64,000 bases of DNA from Trichothermofontia sichuanensis B231 (GCF_026240635.1 NZ_CP110848.1:3677741-3741740); one strand, 5' to 3'; positions 1 to 9,760 are shown, counted from the first letter of the stretch. Program-made: numbers and translations. Notes: generated from the letters alone by a model not told the origin.

Positions 1-2
1 TC

Positions 3-857
3 CTGAGTCGGGCAGTGGGGCTAGTGCTGGGTTTATTGGTGGCGAACCTGACCCTGGCACCCCTATTCCTGTTGCCCATCCCCTGGGAGTTAGCCTTTAT
101 CAAACCCCTTGCAGCCATTTTAGGCAGCATCATGTTTGGATTTTCCGGCATGACACTGGCCGATATTCATGGCCGGACCCTGCTGCGGCTGATCAACCCC
201 CACTCAGTGGAAACCATGCTGGTGGCAGAGGGAACCCTCAAACCTGCCTGTACCAAAATCCTCGATACGAGTTGCATTATTGATGGACGAGTCCAGGTTT
301 TACTGGATACGGGCTTTTTAGAGGGGCAGATCCTCGTGCCCCAGTTTGTGTTGCAGGAGTTGCAGCAGGTAGCCGATGCCTCCAATGAGCAGAAACGGGT
401 GCGTGGACGGCGGGGGTTGGATATCCTCAAACAGATGAAGGAAACCTATCCCGATCGCATTGTGATCCATTCTGCCGATTATGAAGACATCCCCACGGTG
501 GACGCTAAACTGGTACGGCTGGCCCAGGAATTGAACGCGACCTTATTAACCAACGATTACAACCTGAATAAGGTAGCAACGTTGCAACGGGTAGTCGTGC
601 TCAACATTAACGACCTAGCCCAAGCCCTACGACCCACCTATCTACCCGGCGATAACCTTAACCTGAAAATCCTCAAGGGAGGCAAGGAACCCGCCCAAGG
701 GGTTGGCTATCTGGACGATGGCACGATGGTAGTGGTGGAGGAAGGCAGTGTCCATATTGGTCATGAACTTCAGGTCGTGGTCACGGGTGCCCTGCAAACG
801 TCGGCGGGCCGCATGATTTTTGCCAAACCCCAGGGGTCCTCGATCGTCGCCTCCTGA
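3..857 (+). CDS. PIN/TRAM domain membrane protein (5' end outside window)
   Basis: The reading frame is open to the left edge, so the N-terminus is missing. The visible part starts with hydrophobic helices (about residues 1-45 from the GTG at 15). A PIN nuclease-type domain follows, with its acidic residues in LDTSCIIDGR, the LQEL segment, the VDAKLV segment and LLTNDYN. A C-terminal TRAM-like beta domain includes GVGYLDDGTMVVVEEG. This is the cyanobacterial form of the YacL-type PIN/TRAM family, a membrane-tethered putative RNA-acting protein. The PIN acidic residues look intact, so nuclease activity is plausible, but no substrate can be inferred. The family assignment is secure; the role is not. 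Confidence 0.9.
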   Translation: MSRAVGLVLGLLVANLTLAPLFLLPIPWELAFIKPLAAILGSIMFGFSGMTLADIHGRTLLRLINPHSVETMLVAEGTLKPACTKILDTSCIIDGRVQVLLDTGFLEGQILVPQFVLQELQQVADASNEQKRVRGRRGLDILKQMKETYPDRIVIHSADYEDIPTVDAKLVRLAQELNATLLTNDYNLNKVATLQRVVVLNINDLAQALRPTYLPGDNLNLKILKGGKEPAQGVGYLDDGTMVVVEEGSVHIGHELQVVVTGALQTSAGRMIFAKPQGSSIVAS

Positions 858-929
858 AGAAACGCTTGTCTTCCAGCAAGCTAGAACCGCTTCTGCCCAT
901 AGCCCAGAAGCCTAGCTCTGAACTGCCTC

Positions 930-1180
930 ATTCCCCCGCCTCTCTGCCGCAGTCCCCCTTCTCCCCACTTGGGAGATTAAGCAAATCAGCGGCCCTCACC
1001 CTAAATCCCTCTCCCAGAGCGGGAGAGGGACTTGCCAATCTGCCTCCCCTTCTCCCCATCCCCCTGCAAACGGGGGGGTAGCGGGGCTGGAAAAAGGGGT
1101 TAGGGGATGAGGGTTGCTGGTCGGATCGAGAGCCAAACCTTAACTGTGTACTGAGTAAATTAGGTAAAGCCTGTAAAATT
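930..1180 (-). repeat. Repeat D, copy 1 (empty for MITE-B)
   Basis: Read on the minus strand this matches the two degenerate repeats near 41700-41985 and 45714-46020. Shared segments are TTTACCTAATTTACTCAG, AAGGTTTGG, GATCCGACCAGCAACCCTCA and a CCTCTCCCGCTCTGGGAGAG hairpin. Here GTTA runs straight into AGGTTTGG. In the other two copies a MITE-B lies at exactly that TA, so this is the unoccupied form. The repeat runs into the 3' end of the serralysin-like gene and supplies its last codons and stop. The stretch between 858 and 1159 holds nothing else recognisable. Confidence 0.7.
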
Positions 1181-2683
1181 AGCCGCCCCAATGCTGTCTG
1201 GTTCAATCCCCAGCAGTCGGGCCATCTCCTCCCCACTGCCTGCCAAGTGTATCACGGTACCACCCTCTATCCCAGTGATGCGCAGTTGAGCAAACTGCAA
1301 CCCGTTGGCTAAGCCCAGACGATCGCTGCCCGGTTGAAAATCCGTGATTGTATCTGGCCCCCGACCCGCTTCCAGGACAAAGCGATCATTGCCAACCCCG
1401 CCCGTGAGCGTATCCGCACCGCGATCGCCCCAGAGGGTATCATCACCATCATCGCCCAAAAGCACATCCAGCCCTTTCCCGCCTCGGATCAAATCATTCC
1501 CCTTTCCCCCTCGCAGCGTATCCGATCCCCGGTTGCCGATGATCGCGTCATCCCCCTGCCCCCCGACAATCAGATTTGTGGCATCGTTCCCCGTAATCTC
1601 ATCGCGGCTCCCTGAGCCGAAGAGATTTTCGATCGTCACATTAAATGCAATCACCCGCCCATAGCTAAAAGTCCGATACTCGGTGCCACTGGCGTCCGAT
1701 TTGGCCGCATACGCGATCGCTCCCGCTGCCGATCGACTCGTCAAAAGACCCCCTGGGCGCATATCAAACAGGTAATCTCCCCCTGGTAAGGCCCTAAAGT
1801 CGAGAGTATCAGTACCGCCCCCATCCCAAAGCGTCTGGATCGCCGCAGGAAACGTATCGCCATCAAAGCGGTAGACCGTATCCCCTGCCGCAAAGTCTGT
1901 GCGGGCACCGTAGAGAAATTGCAACGCCCGAATGTCATAGGCCATAAGGGTACTGGGTTCCAAAGCCGTCAGATCCGGGTTATAGGACATGACCGTATTG
2001 CGGGTATTGTCCAGATCGAAGCTTAGGAACGGCGGTTCGATCGCATTGTTGCCATCCCCGATCGCGTTGTAGTTGCCGGGATGTTTCAGCCCTAGGGCAT
2101 GACCCAGCTCATGAATCAGGGTAAGATAGCCAAAACTCCCCGGCCCACTGGAATAGGCAGTCATCGCCGCCTGTTCGTTATTCGCCTGTAGGTGGATCGA
2201 TCCCCCAACTTCCGGCGTGCCAGGATAATAGCTATAGGCATTGCCCCCCGGCCCTGGCCCATCGGAGAACATGATGCGAATTTGGCTGGCCGGTGAGTCC
2301 GGGACTTCAACAAACGTCAGGGGTAAAACCGACCCAAACACCCCCCGCAGGATTTCCCGCACATTTTCCTTAATCCGCCCATTCACTTCCCGAATGTTGG
2401 TTTCATCCTCAGCCGCTGGATAGGCAGCCGCCGTCGCTGCCGTAACAAAGCTAAAGGTAATGGTTCCCCCAGGCCCAACCTGTTGACGGGCCACCTCCCC
2501 ATTGCTGTGACGTCCTAATAGGGCATCGATCGCCACGTCCCCACTCGCCCGCTGTGCCCATCGCTGCGGCTGCCATCCTGTTGGTGCAGTGCGCCCTGTA
2601 TAGGCGAAGCGACAGAGCGGACAAGAACAGCGCGGCGGGATAGAGGTGGTAAAGAGGTGAGACATGGAGAAATTAACTGCCAT
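1160..2683 (-). CDS. Serralysin-like metalloprotease with RTX repeats
   Basis: This is a secreted zinc metalloprotease of the M10B (serralysin) type. The zinc site HELGHALGLKH and the Met-turn region NTVMSYNPD are intact. A serralysin C-terminal domain follows, then four to five glycine-rich RTX nonapeptides such as GGKGNDLIRGGKG and LLGDDGDDTLWGD, which bind calcium. There is no Sec signal peptide, as expected for type I secretion. No ABC/HlyD export genes are nearby. The N-terminus is odd, carrying a CSCPLC cysteine cluster before the protease domain. The start is uncertain: ATG at 2683 or 2665, neither with a convincing ribosome site. The C-terminal codons lie in repeat D. Role in nutrient scavenging or surface processing is a guess. 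Confidence 0.88.
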   Translation of the reverse strand: MAVNFSMSHLFTTSIPPRCSCPLCRFAYTGRTAPTGWQPQRWAQRASGDVAIDALLGRHSNGEVARQQVGPGGTITFSFVTAATAAAYPAAEDETNIREVNGRIKENVREILRGVFGSVLPLTFVEVPDSPASQIRIMFSDGPGPGGNAYSYYPGTPEVGGSIHLQANNEQAAMTAYSSGPGSFGYLTLIHELGHALGLKHPGNYNAIGDGNNAIEPPFLSFDLDNTRNTVMSYNPDLTALEPSTLMAYDIRALQFLYGARTDFAAGDTVYRFDGDTFPAAIQTLWDGGGTDTLDFRALPGGDYLFDMRPGGLLTSRSAAGAIAYAAKSDASGTEYRTFSYGRVIAFNVTIENLFGSGSRDEITGNDATNLIVGGQGDDAIIGNRGSDTLRGGKGNDLIRGGKGLDVLLGDDGDDTLWGDRGADTLTGGVGNDRFVLEAGRGPDTITDFQPGSDRLGLANGLQFAQLRITGIEGGTVIHLAGSGEEMARLLGIEPDSIGAANFTGFT

Positions 2684-2884
2684 TGGGAACAATCGCAGGG
2701 CGAAACAGAATAGAGTGGTAGACTCCCATCAAAGCGGATTGTTTCTAAAGTTTCTAATCTAAAGTTTCTAAGATCGTTTTAGTCCCGCGATCAGGATTCT
2801 AACAATTTGAACACCGTGGGCTGGAAGGCTTATAGAGCCTGGATCCTAATCCCTAAATCCCTTCTCCCAACAGAGGCGTCGAGG

Positions 2885-4240
2885 CTACCGCCATAGCCAT
2901 ACCGCACACTCCACGTGGGGAGTTTGGGGAAAGAAATCTGCCGGTTGGACCCACTTTACCTGATATTCGCCTTCTTGGCAGAGCACTTTAAGATCCCGTG
3001 CCAAGGTAGCAGGCTTACAACTGATATAAACAATATGTTGGGGTTTGAGAGTAAGAAGAGCGTCCAAAACCCGGCGATCGCAGCCCTTTCGGGGCGGATC
3101 TAGCCACACCACATCTGGCTGAACAGTTAATTGCGGCAACCAGTCTTCCACCCGTCCCACCTGAAAACTCACGTTGGTGATTTGGTTCTCCGCCGCGTTC
3201 ATGCGAGCCTGGGCGATCGCAACAGCAGAGACTTCTAACCCGATCACCTGTCGCACCCGTTGGGCCAGCGGTAGGGTAAAGCTCCCCACCCCACAGTAGG
3301 CATCAATCAGGATCTCATGGCCCGTCAAGCGCAGGCGATCGCAGAGCTTAAGGAATAATTGCTCGGCTTGCTCAGTGTAAACCTGAAAAAACGTAGTAGG
3401 TTCCACCCGAAACCGCAACCCCGCAAATTCCTCATACAAATACGCCCGTCCTGCTACACAGGCAGTCTCTTCACCAAAAATAACATTGGTGCGATCGGGA
3501 TTATGGTTTAAACACACCCCCACTAACCTAGGATAGCGCTGCAACCAAGTGCGAACCTGAGTCTCCAGATTAGGTAATCTATAATCACGCACCACCAGCG
3601 TCAGCAGGATTTCCCCCGTGCGCCGACCGATGCGAAGGGCGAGGTGACGCAACGTCCCCTGGTGAGTGGCCTCATCATAGATTGACCACCCCTGGGCCGT
3701 GAGATCCGGTTTAATCCCAGCCAGCAAAGGGTCCAATCGGGGATCCTGTACTGGACATTGATTCAAATTGATCAACCGATGGCTCCTTTTACGGTAGTAG
3801 CCTGCTTGCACCTGGCCCGTGGCCGAACGCCGCAGGGGATAAGTGGCCTTATTGCGATAGCCTAGGGGATGGGCAGCAGCCAGAATCGGTGCCACAGCAG
3901 GCACCGGCAGCGCCGCTAGGCGTTGTAGGGCCTGGATGACCTGATTTTGCTTGGCTGCTAACTGACGTTCGTAGGCCACGGTTTGCCACTGACACCCACC
4001 ACACTTGTCCGCAACAATACAGGCAGGGCGGCAGCGATCGGGCGAAGGCGTGATGACCCGCTGAAGTTGACCGTAGCCGTACTGGCGTTTCACCTGGACC
4101 AGCCGCACCTGAACCCGATCGCCAGGAACCGTGTCCGGCACAAAGACCACCCAGTTGTCTAACCGTCCTACCCCAGCCCCTTGATCATTGAGATCGACGA
4201 TCGTTACCTCGACAACTTGTCCTTGCTGCCACTGTGCCAT
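2885..4240 (-). CDS. rlmD: 23S rRNA (uracil-5-)-methyltransferase, RlmD/RumA type
   Basis: The protein has an N-terminal TRAM domain (about residues 5-60). Four cysteines of an iron-sulfur cluster follow (CRPAC, the CGGCQW motif). A C-terminal SAM-dependent Rossmann domain has the motif DAYCGVGSFTLPLA and the catalytic region VWLDPPRKGC, then VYISCKPATLARDL. This is the 5-methyluridine methyltransferase family that uses SAM on 23S rRNA. Members methylate U1939 (RlmD) or U747 (RlmC) in E. coli, and the target here cannot be decided by eye. The 451-residue length is normal. The start ATG at 4240 gives MAQWQQG, in register with the TRAM domain. It is transcribed divergently from apcD. Confidence 0.92.
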   Translation of the reverse strand: MAQWQQGQVVEVTIVDLNDQGAGVGRLDNWVVFVPDTVPGDRVQVRLVQVKRQYGYGQLQRVITPSPDRCRPACIVADKCGGCQWQTVAYERQLAAKQNQVIQALQRLAALPVPAVAPILAAAHPLGYRNKATYPLRRSATGQVQAGYYRKRSHRLINLNQCPVQDPRLDPLLAGIKPDLTAQGWSIYDEATHQGTLRHLALRIGRRTGEILLTLVVRDYRLPNLETQVRTWLQRYPRLVGVCLNHNPDRTNVIFGEETACVAGRAYLYEEFAGLRFRVEPTTFFQVYTEQAEQLFLKLCDRLRLTGHEILIDAYCGVGSFTLPLAQRVRQVIGLEVSAVAIAQARMNAAENQITNVSFQVGRVEDWLPQLTVQPDVVWLDPPRKGCDRRVLDALLTLKPQHIVYISCKPATLARDLKVLCQEGEYQVKWVQPADFFPQTPHVECAVWLWR

Positions 4241-4522
4241 CCTGCCACCTCCGGGGTAGCCTGTCTGCGGAATTGCTGATCACGCTGACTCTAAGCGAAT
4301 CGTGGCCAGAAAAGAGCGTTGTAAATCCTAACTTTTGTAAAGTTCTCTCAGATAGGTTGAGTGCCGATTAAATAGGCTACTGGTGGGCTTTTAAGCGGAT
4401 TGGTGGGTGAGACAGGGGCAGCAGGTCGGGGGAGAAAGTCAGCGGATCGCCCAATTAAATGAGAATCTGATCCAGAGAGTCGCTAAACTACTAAGGTGTA
4501 TATTCAACGCATCCCCGTAATC

Positions 4523-5008
4523 ATGAGTGTAGTTAGTCAAGTCATCCTGAAAGCTGACGATGAGCTTCGCTACCCCAATATCGGCGAACTCACCAACATC
4601 CAAAAGTTTTTTGAAACGGGTGAGCAGCGGATCCGCATTGCGACCACGCTGTCTGAGAATGAGAAAAAAATTGTGCAACAAGCCACCCGGCAACTCTGGC
4701 AGAAGCGCCCAGATTTCATTGCTCCGGGTGGCAATGCCTACGGTCAAAAGCAGCGCAACCAGTGCATCCGTGATTTTGGCTGGTATCTACGGCTAGCAAC
4801 CTACGGGATCCTTGCCGGTGACAAGGAACCGATCGAAACCATCGGGCTAGTGGGTGCGCGAGAAATGTACAACTCCCTAGGGGTTCCCCTCCCTGGCATG
4901 GCCGAAGCCATCCGTTGCCTCAAAACAGCAGCCCTGGGATTGCTCAGCACCGAAGATGCTGCTGAAGCAGCCCCCTACTTCGACTTCATGGTGCAGTACA
5001 TGGAATAG
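4523..5008 (+). CDS. apcD: Allophycocyanin alpha-B subunit
   Basis: The 161-residue phycobiliprotein begins [18 protein letters not shown] and ends [15 protein letters not shown], the signature of ApcD rather than ApcA. The chromophore Cys lies in [13 protein letters not shown]. ApcD sits in the phycobilisome core as a far-red-shifted terminal emitter. It passes energy to photosystem I and is involved in state transitions. It is a single gene, away from apcAB, as usual in cyanobacteria. An upstream in-frame GTG at 4496 would add nine residues, but family alignment supports the ATG at 4523. A strong intrinsic terminator lies 130 bp downstream, so it is probably monocistronic. Confidence 0.96.
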   Translation: MSVVSQVILKADDELRYPNIGELTNIQKFFETGEQRIRIATTLSENEKKIVQQATRQLWQKRPDFIAPGGNAYGQKQRNQCIRDFGWYLRLATYGILAGDKEPIETIGLVGAREMYNSLGVPLPGMAEAIRCLKTAALGLLSTEDAAEAAPYFDFMVQYME

Positions 5009-5136
5009 TCAATCAGCCACTGATAGCACCGGCTGGCAGCATTAGCCGCCTGCAGCAGGACGAGGGGTGAAAACACTTTCACATACTTTCACATAAAGGT
5101 TTTGAGGACGATCTCAGGAAGCGCTTAAAGATACCG

Positions 5137-5164
5137 GGTAGGGTCTGTGGTGCCCTACCTTTTT
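5137..5164 (+). terminator. Intrinsic terminator after apcD
   Basis: A 7-bp perfect stem GGTAGGG (5137-5143) / CCCTACC (5153-5159) is followed at once by a five-T run. It is correctly placed to end the apcD transcript. Confidence 0.8.
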
Positions 5165-5179
5165 GCTATCGATCTTGTT

Positions 5180-5286
5180 TATGGTCAATCCAAATAAGAA
5201 TGATACAGTTTTTCACTCCCCTCTCCCAGAGCAGGAGAGGGGCTGGAGGTGAGGGTGCTGTTTCAGCCTAAATTGGAATAACTATA
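5180..5286 (-). mobile_element. MITE-B copy 1
   Basis: Reverse-orientation copy. It begins TATGGTCAATCC and ends GGAATAACTATA, with the central CCTCTCCCAGAGCAGGAGAGG hairpin. It fills much of the 5009-5446 gap between apcD and the next gene. Confidence 0.75.
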
Positions 5287-5446
5287 TCAATCTTGGCTAT
5301 GGGTCTGCCAGCGCTACAGGCATTCCCCTAGCTCATGCCGCATGAGTGAGAACCTAGCACCGGCTGCTCAAACCGTCCCCCCGACTACCCTATACCCATT
5401 GATGAGTGCAACGGTTCCCTGTCATCATCAGCCATTAATTCAGCCA

Positions 5447-5626
5447 TTAACTAACAGGCTGCCATCCCAACCGTTTCAGGTTTTCCTCGGTACCAACCAC
5501 AATCATCTTTTCATCCGAGCAGCTAATAATGATGCTACCGGCTTCATTAACCATTACCTTACCGTCAAGCTCAGTCTGGCCTTGACGATCGCAGCGAACG
5601 CGTTGTCCAACTGGCCAGTTCATCAT
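5447..5626 (-). CDS. Small conserved-looking protein downstream of cpcT
   Basis: A 59-residue protein begins MMNWPVGQRVRC. The ATG at 5626 is chosen because AAGGAGA lies five bases upstream; a longer frame to 5650 has no such site. The sequence looks like a compact beta-rich fold, with VGQRVRCDRQG, then DGKVMVNEAGSIIISC and a charged tail. It resembles small cyanobacterial hypothetical proteins. It is co-oriented with cpcT, 247 bp downstream, and could be in the same transcript. No function is known. A longer frame on the opposite strand covering it has no family resemblance and is treated as a shadow. Confidence 0.6.
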   Translation of the reverse strand: MMNWPVGQRVRCDRQGQTELDGKVMVNEAGSIIISCSDEKMIVVGTEENLKRLGWQPVS

Positions 5627-5873
5627 GCGTCTCTCCTTGTTGCTCATCATGGGGCAATCTCGATCGTTTTCATCATGGCAGCAACCAGAGAGACCGGGCT
5701 TCCTACAATAGGATCACCCATTATGGTGAGTAAGAGACATGGCTCTGGTACTCAGACCCGCAGCCGCTGGCTAAAGCCGAGACACGGTTACTCATCGAGT
5801 CGTGCCCAACCCACTCTATGCCCACTAGGGGTTTCAGGGTTGTTCATGGCGACAATACTGCCAGCCAACCTCA

Positions 5874-6476
5874 TCAAAGTGACTCACTGGAAATTTCGTC
5901 GGCAAAGCTGGCCCAGCGCACGAAGTGAAAAGGCCCCGCGATCGATCCCCACAAGTGCTCATCCGTCTCTGGGTCCCGCCCGCGATCGAGGCTGATAAAG
6001 CGATCGGCATCAATTTCAAACGTACTATCCAGGTAAGTACGACGGCCATCCCGGACCACCATGCAGCCCTTACCGGGTTCCACATAGCCCTTAAAACTCC
6101 GCCCCGTCCACTCGGTGATCATATTACAGCCCGCTAGCTTATCCAAGTGATCGAGGGTTAAAGTCGCCAATCGGGCCGGTTCACGGGTAGCGTTATAAAA
6201 AGCCGCCTCATCCTTGAGAGCGTAGTTTTCGATTTCAATATGATCACCCACCACCTGTAAATTCAGGACGCGAATTCGATAGGGCCGCGTCAGCATGTAA
6301 TCGTAAGCCTGTTCGACCAGCAGCCCAATGCCACCAGGAAAGAGGTTGGGAGGCAATGGGCGCATACACACGCGAATGTGGGCGTACAGGGGCGGATTTT
6401 CAAAGGCTTGTTCCTGATTACTGAAATCAGCCGCCATCCAGCGGGCCAAGGTTACGATATCAGTCGAATGGGACAC
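5874..6476 (-). CDS. cpcT: Phycobilin lyase CpcT
   Basis: The 200-residue CpeT/CpcT-family protein starts MSHSTDIVTLARWMAADFSN and contains HIRVCMRPLP, a CNMITEWTG segment, the VEPGKGCMV motif and the conserved FISLDRGRDPETDEHLWG. CpcT attaches phycocyanobilin to Cys-153/155 of beta-phycocyanin. The sequence is full length and near the canonical CpcT type rather than CpeT. It faces apcD across a small gene and one MITE-B. No other phycobilisome genes are present here. Confidence in the family is high; the exact substrate follows from the close resemblance to CpcT. Confidence 0.93.
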   Translation of the reverse strand: MSHSTDIVTLARWMAADFSNQEQAFENPPLYAHIRVCMRPLPPNLFPGGIGLLVEQAYDYMLTRPYRIRVLNLQVVGDHIEIENYALKDEAAFYNATREPARLATLTLDHLDKLAGCNMITEWTGRSFKGYVEPGKGCMVVRDGRRTYLDSTFEIDADRFISLDRGRDPETDEHLWGSIAGPFHFVRWASFADEISSESL

Positions 6477-6912
6477 GGTGGTATTGGCAGAAGTATGGAT
6501 ATCAGCAAAAGAGGTTACTTTAAGTATTGTACGGGAAAACGAGGGAACTGGTCATCTTACCTAGCGCCACCCTGGGTACCCCCTGCGGGTTCCTCAAGCG
6601 CCAATGTCGCATAACTGATCGCATAACGGTGATGGCATAAAGAGTAAAAAGGGTTGGAACTTTCCGTGTCCCTGACCGTCTAGACCAGCAATAGAATGTG
6701 GGAAGAGTCGATTGTGGGAAGAGTCGATTGTGAACAATTAATAACGGGAAGCGTCAACTGTAGCAGGAGTCAACGGTGAGAAGAGGCCGGGAGAAAATCC
6801 AAATACGACTCCGAGAAGTGGAGTAATCTCGTTGGCTGGGACAGGCCAACTGCCTGCTGCCAGACTCAGCGAGATGCCCTCAACAGTTGACTATGATGTG
6901 AGGAGAGTTGTC
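6477..6912. other. Gene-free stretch with a 16-bp tandem duplication
   Basis: No gene is seen. A perfect tandem duplication of TGTGGGAAGAGTCGAT lies at 6697-6712 and 6713-6728, followed by looser related units (GGGAAGCGTCAACTG, CAGGAGTCAACGG). The cpcT promoter must lie at the left end of this stretch. Confidence 0.5.
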
Positions 6913-7303
6913 ATGTTAACCAGTTTGCCTTCATAAGGGTTCTTCTTGTCGGGGGGATGGTCGCGATCGTCCCCCTTTCACCCGTCTATGCCCAAGTACT
7001 TCCCCAGGGCTGGGGGGCAATTGGCAGCAAAGAGGGGGAAGCCAGTTATGCCATCGGTGCTCGCTGGCTTGATTTCGGTGTCGAGCTAGGTGGGACAAGG
7101 CAAGGTGCGACCGGGGTTGATGTCCTGAAGTTTATCCCCTTACCCATCATTTCTCCCTATGCAGGAATTGGTGTGTATTCAGCGGATGAGTCGTTGGTCA
7201 ATTCGGCCTTACACAGGTGCGTCCACAGGGTACCTCCTGGTTTTTCGGAGCTGGTTACCACTCAGTACGAGGCGTTAACGGTCAATTCGGCCTTAAGTTT
7301 TAA
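6913..7303 (+). pseudogene. Frameshifted small outer-membrane-type protein
   Basis: Frame 0 from about 6927 encodes a signal-peptide-like FIRVLLVGGMVAIVPLSPVYAQ segment. It continues through ARWLDFGVELG, GATGVDVLKF and PISPYAGIGVYSADE. At about 7190 the reading must move to another frame to continue as FFGAGYHSVRGVNGQFGLKF, a typical beta-strand C-terminus ending in Phe, with a stop at 7301-7303. The unshifted frame instead ends in an unrelated tail at 7307. The only ATG with room for a full signal peptide (6913) is in a third frame. The family is a cyanobacterial small porin-like hypothetical protein. Either the gene is decaying or the assembly has one or two single-base errors. Confidence 0.6.
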
Positions 7304-7307
7304 GTAG

Positions 7308-7728
7308 ACTGCGTTCATGCAACTGCACTCTTAGTCATTCGCGTCAGCATTCGCGCCACCTCTGCACAGCAGACTTGCCTTGCCCCCTGCCCCGCCCTTG
7401 GCCTCCTAACCCCCCAGACAGGAAATTTTTTTAGAGAGAGAAAAACCTTGCGTGCTTTTGTCCCACCCAAGCGGGCGCTTTTCGCAACTTTCCTCGCAAC
7501 TTGCCAAATGTTCTCTGGGAAAATGCTTATCTACAACTCGATACGCGGGCGATCGTGCAAACTTTTCTTAAGGTTTTGCCCGATATTTGTTAGTCAACCC
7601 TAACAGATGGGAAATCAATAGGTTAGATAAGGGCAACTGCCTACCGTCATTGCTAAAGTGCATTAAAATGCATTGCTATATTGCATCACTTGCTACAGAA
7701 CTAGCTCCAGAACGGAGAGGGGGGACCC
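7308..7728. other. Leader region of the acetolactate synthase gene
   Basis: No gene is seen in about 420 bp. The last part holds a short inverted repeat TGCATT(AA)AATGCA at 7659-7672, then another ATTGCAT, and an AT-rich stretch that could contain the promoter. An operator is possible but unsupported beyond symmetry. AACGGAGAGGGG upstream of 7729 is the ribosome site that fixes the GTG start. Confidence 0.35.
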
Positions 7729-9567
7729 GTGCAACTACAAAGCGTGGCCGTGAAACGAGCAACCGGTGCGTATGCCCTGATCGACAGTCTTAAGCGTCAT
7801 GGCGTGCGCCACATCTTCGGCTATCCCGGTGGGGCGATCCTGCCAATCTACGATGAGATCTACCGGGCAGAGGCCGATGGTAGTCTCCAACATATCCTGG
7901 TGCGCCACGAACAGGGGGCAGCCCATGCTGCCGATGGCTATGCCCGTGCTACTGGCATGGTGGGGGTATGTTTTGGGACCTCTGGCCCTGGTGCAACCAA
8001 TCTGGTGACCGGAATTGCCACCGCCCAGATGGACTCGATCCCAATGGTGGTCATCACCGGTCAGGTGCCCCGCGCCGCGATCGGGAGTGACGCTTTCCAG
8101 GAAATTGACATCTATGGCATCACGCTACCGATTGTCAAACACTCTTACGTTGCCCGTGATCCTCGCGACATTCCCCGCATGGTGGCTGAAGCCTTCCACA
8201 TTGCCAGTACGGGCCGCCCCGGCCCTGTGCTGATCGATGTTCCCAAGGATGTCGGTCTCGAAGAGTTTGACTATACCCCCGTTGAACCTGGCTCAGTCAA
8301 GCTGGCAGGGTATCGCCCGACAGTCAAGGGGAATCCCCGCCAGATCGCCCAGGCAGTGGAATTGATCCGTCAGGCCCACCGACCTCTACTTTATGTTGGT
8401 GGCGGCGCGATCGCAGCCTCAGCCCATGCAGAGATTCAGGAGTTGGCTGAACATTTCCATATCCCGGTGACGACGACTTTGATGGGTAAGGGGGCCTTTG
8501 ACGAAAACCATCCCCTGGCCGTCGGGATGTTGGGAATGCATGGTACAGCATACGCCAACTTCGCCGTGAGTGAGTGCGATTTATTGATTGCGGTGGGTGC
8601 CCGCTTTGACGATCGGGTAACGGGTAGATTGGATCAATTTGCCTCCCATGCCAAGGTGATTCACATCGACATCGATCCAGCCGAGGTTGGCAAGAACCGT
8701 AAACCAGATGTGCCGATCGTTGGTGATGTGCGTCAGGTCTTGATCGATTTATTGCATCGCATTCGGGAGACGGGGGTACAAACTGATGCCCACCAGACCC
8801 TCCCTTGGCGGCTGAAGATCAAAAACTGGCGCGAGGACTATCCGCTCCAGATCCCCCATCCCCCTGACAGCCTCTCACCCCAGGAAGTCATTGTGGAACT
8901 GGGACGGCAAGCGCCCCATGCTTACTACACCACTGACGTGGGACAGCACCAGATGTGGGCAGCGCAATTCCTGAATACCGGACCACGCCGCTGGATTTCG
9001 AGCGCGGGTCTGGGCACGATGGGCTATGGAGTCCCCGCAGCGATGGGTGTCAAGTTTGCCCTACCCAATGAAGACGTGATCTGTGTGAGTGGGGATGCCA
9101 GCTTCCAGATGAACTTGCAAGAGTTGGCGACGATCGCCCAGTACGATGTCAACGTCAAGATTGTGGTGATCAATAATGGCTGGCAGGGCATGGTCCGCCA
9201 GTGGCAGCAAACCTTCTATGAGGAGCGCTATGTGGCCTCTAATATGGAAGTCGGTATGCCAGATCTGGTTAAACTGGGCGATGCCTTTGGCATTAAGGGG
9301 ATGTCGATTTCCCACCGCAATGAGTTGGTCCCCGCGATCACCGAAATGTTGGCCCATACGGGACCGGTGTTGCTAGATGCGCGGGTGACCAAGGATGAAA
9401 ACTGCTACCCAATGGTGGCACCTGGCAAGGCCAATGCTGAAATGTTGGGCTTACCGACGCCCCAACGAGATCTCTCAGCCACGCCGACAGAGATTAGCTG
9501 TCACAGCTGCGGTACGGTGAACCCGTCTACGTATCAGTTCTGCCCAATTTGTGGGTCTAAGTTGTAG
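7729..9567 (+). CDS. ilvB: Acetolactate synthase large subunit with C-terminal zinc ribbon
   Basis: This is the ThDP-dependent acetohydroxyacid synthase catalytic subunit, first committed step of Val/Leu/Ile synthesis. The N-terminal domain has the catalytic glutamate in [12 protein letters not shown]. The C-terminal ThDP motif is GDASFQMN...INNG. FAD-domain and middle-domain segments are intact. The GTG start gives [21 protein letters not shown] and has a purine-rich ribosome site just upstream. At 612 residues it is slightly long. The extra tail (about 588-612) is a CxxC-x10-CxxC treble-clef zinc ribbon, SCHSCG...CPICGSKL, joined by a Thr/Pro linker. The regulatory subunit ilvN is not in the window. 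Similar tails may be common in cyanobacteria; its function is not known to me. Confidence 0.96.
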   Translation: MQLQSVAVKRATGAYALIDSLKRHGVRHIFGYPGGAILPIYDEIYRAEADGSLQHILVRHEQGAAHAADGYARATGMVGVCFGTSGPGATNLVTGIATAQMDSIPMVVITGQVPRAAIGSDAFQEIDIYGITLPIVKHSYVARDPRDIPRMVAEAFHIASTGRPGPVLIDVPKDVGLEEFDYTPVEPGSVKLAGYRPTVKGNPRQIAQAVELIRQAHRPLLYVGGGAIAASAHAEIQELAEHFHIPVTTTLMGKGAFDENHPLAVGMLGMHGTAYANFAVSECDLLIAVGARFDDRVTGRLDQFASHAKVIHIDIDPAEVGKNRKPDVPIVGDVRQVLIDLLHRIRETGVQTDAHQTLPWRLKIKNWREDYPLQIPHPPDSLSPQEVIVELGRQAPHAYYTTDVGQHQMWAAQFLNTGPRRWISSAGLGTMGYGVPAAMGVKFALPNEDVICVSGDASFQMNLQELATIAQYDVNVKIVVINNGWQGMVRQWQQTFYEERYVASNMEVGMPDLVKLGDAFGIKGMSISHRNELVPAITEMLAHTGPVLLDARVTKDENCYPMVAPGKANAEMLGLPTPQRDLSATPTEISCHSCGTVNPSTYQFCPICGSKL

Positions 9568-9654
9568 GACAGTTGCTGGACCTAGTTGACTGACAAACCT
9601 CGGACTGCCCTCACCCCAACCCCTCTCCCAGAGCGGGGATGTAGGAGTGAGGAT

Positions 9655-9760
9655 AGAGCCGTAAGCAGCGCAGGCAACTGAGTGACCATCTCTGTTCTCT
9701 GTTCTCTCTCCTCGTGAAAGGGGAAAAGATTGGTCAGTCAACCAGGTTGCTGGATTGAAC
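9655..9760 (-). repeat. Repeat C copy 1
   Basis: On the minus strand this reads GGTTGACTGACC, then CACGAGGAGAGAGAACAGAGAACAGAG and GATGGTCACTCAGTTGCC. Related copies lie near 45590, 48866, 51264, 52735 and 57808. The core is a variable run of a 7-bp AGAGAAC unit. Confidence 0.6.

Noticed and set aside
5342-5995. 217-residue plus-strand frame over the small gene and the cpcT end
   Set aside because: No family resemblance; it overlaps cpcT and a small gene with a good ribosome site on the other strand.
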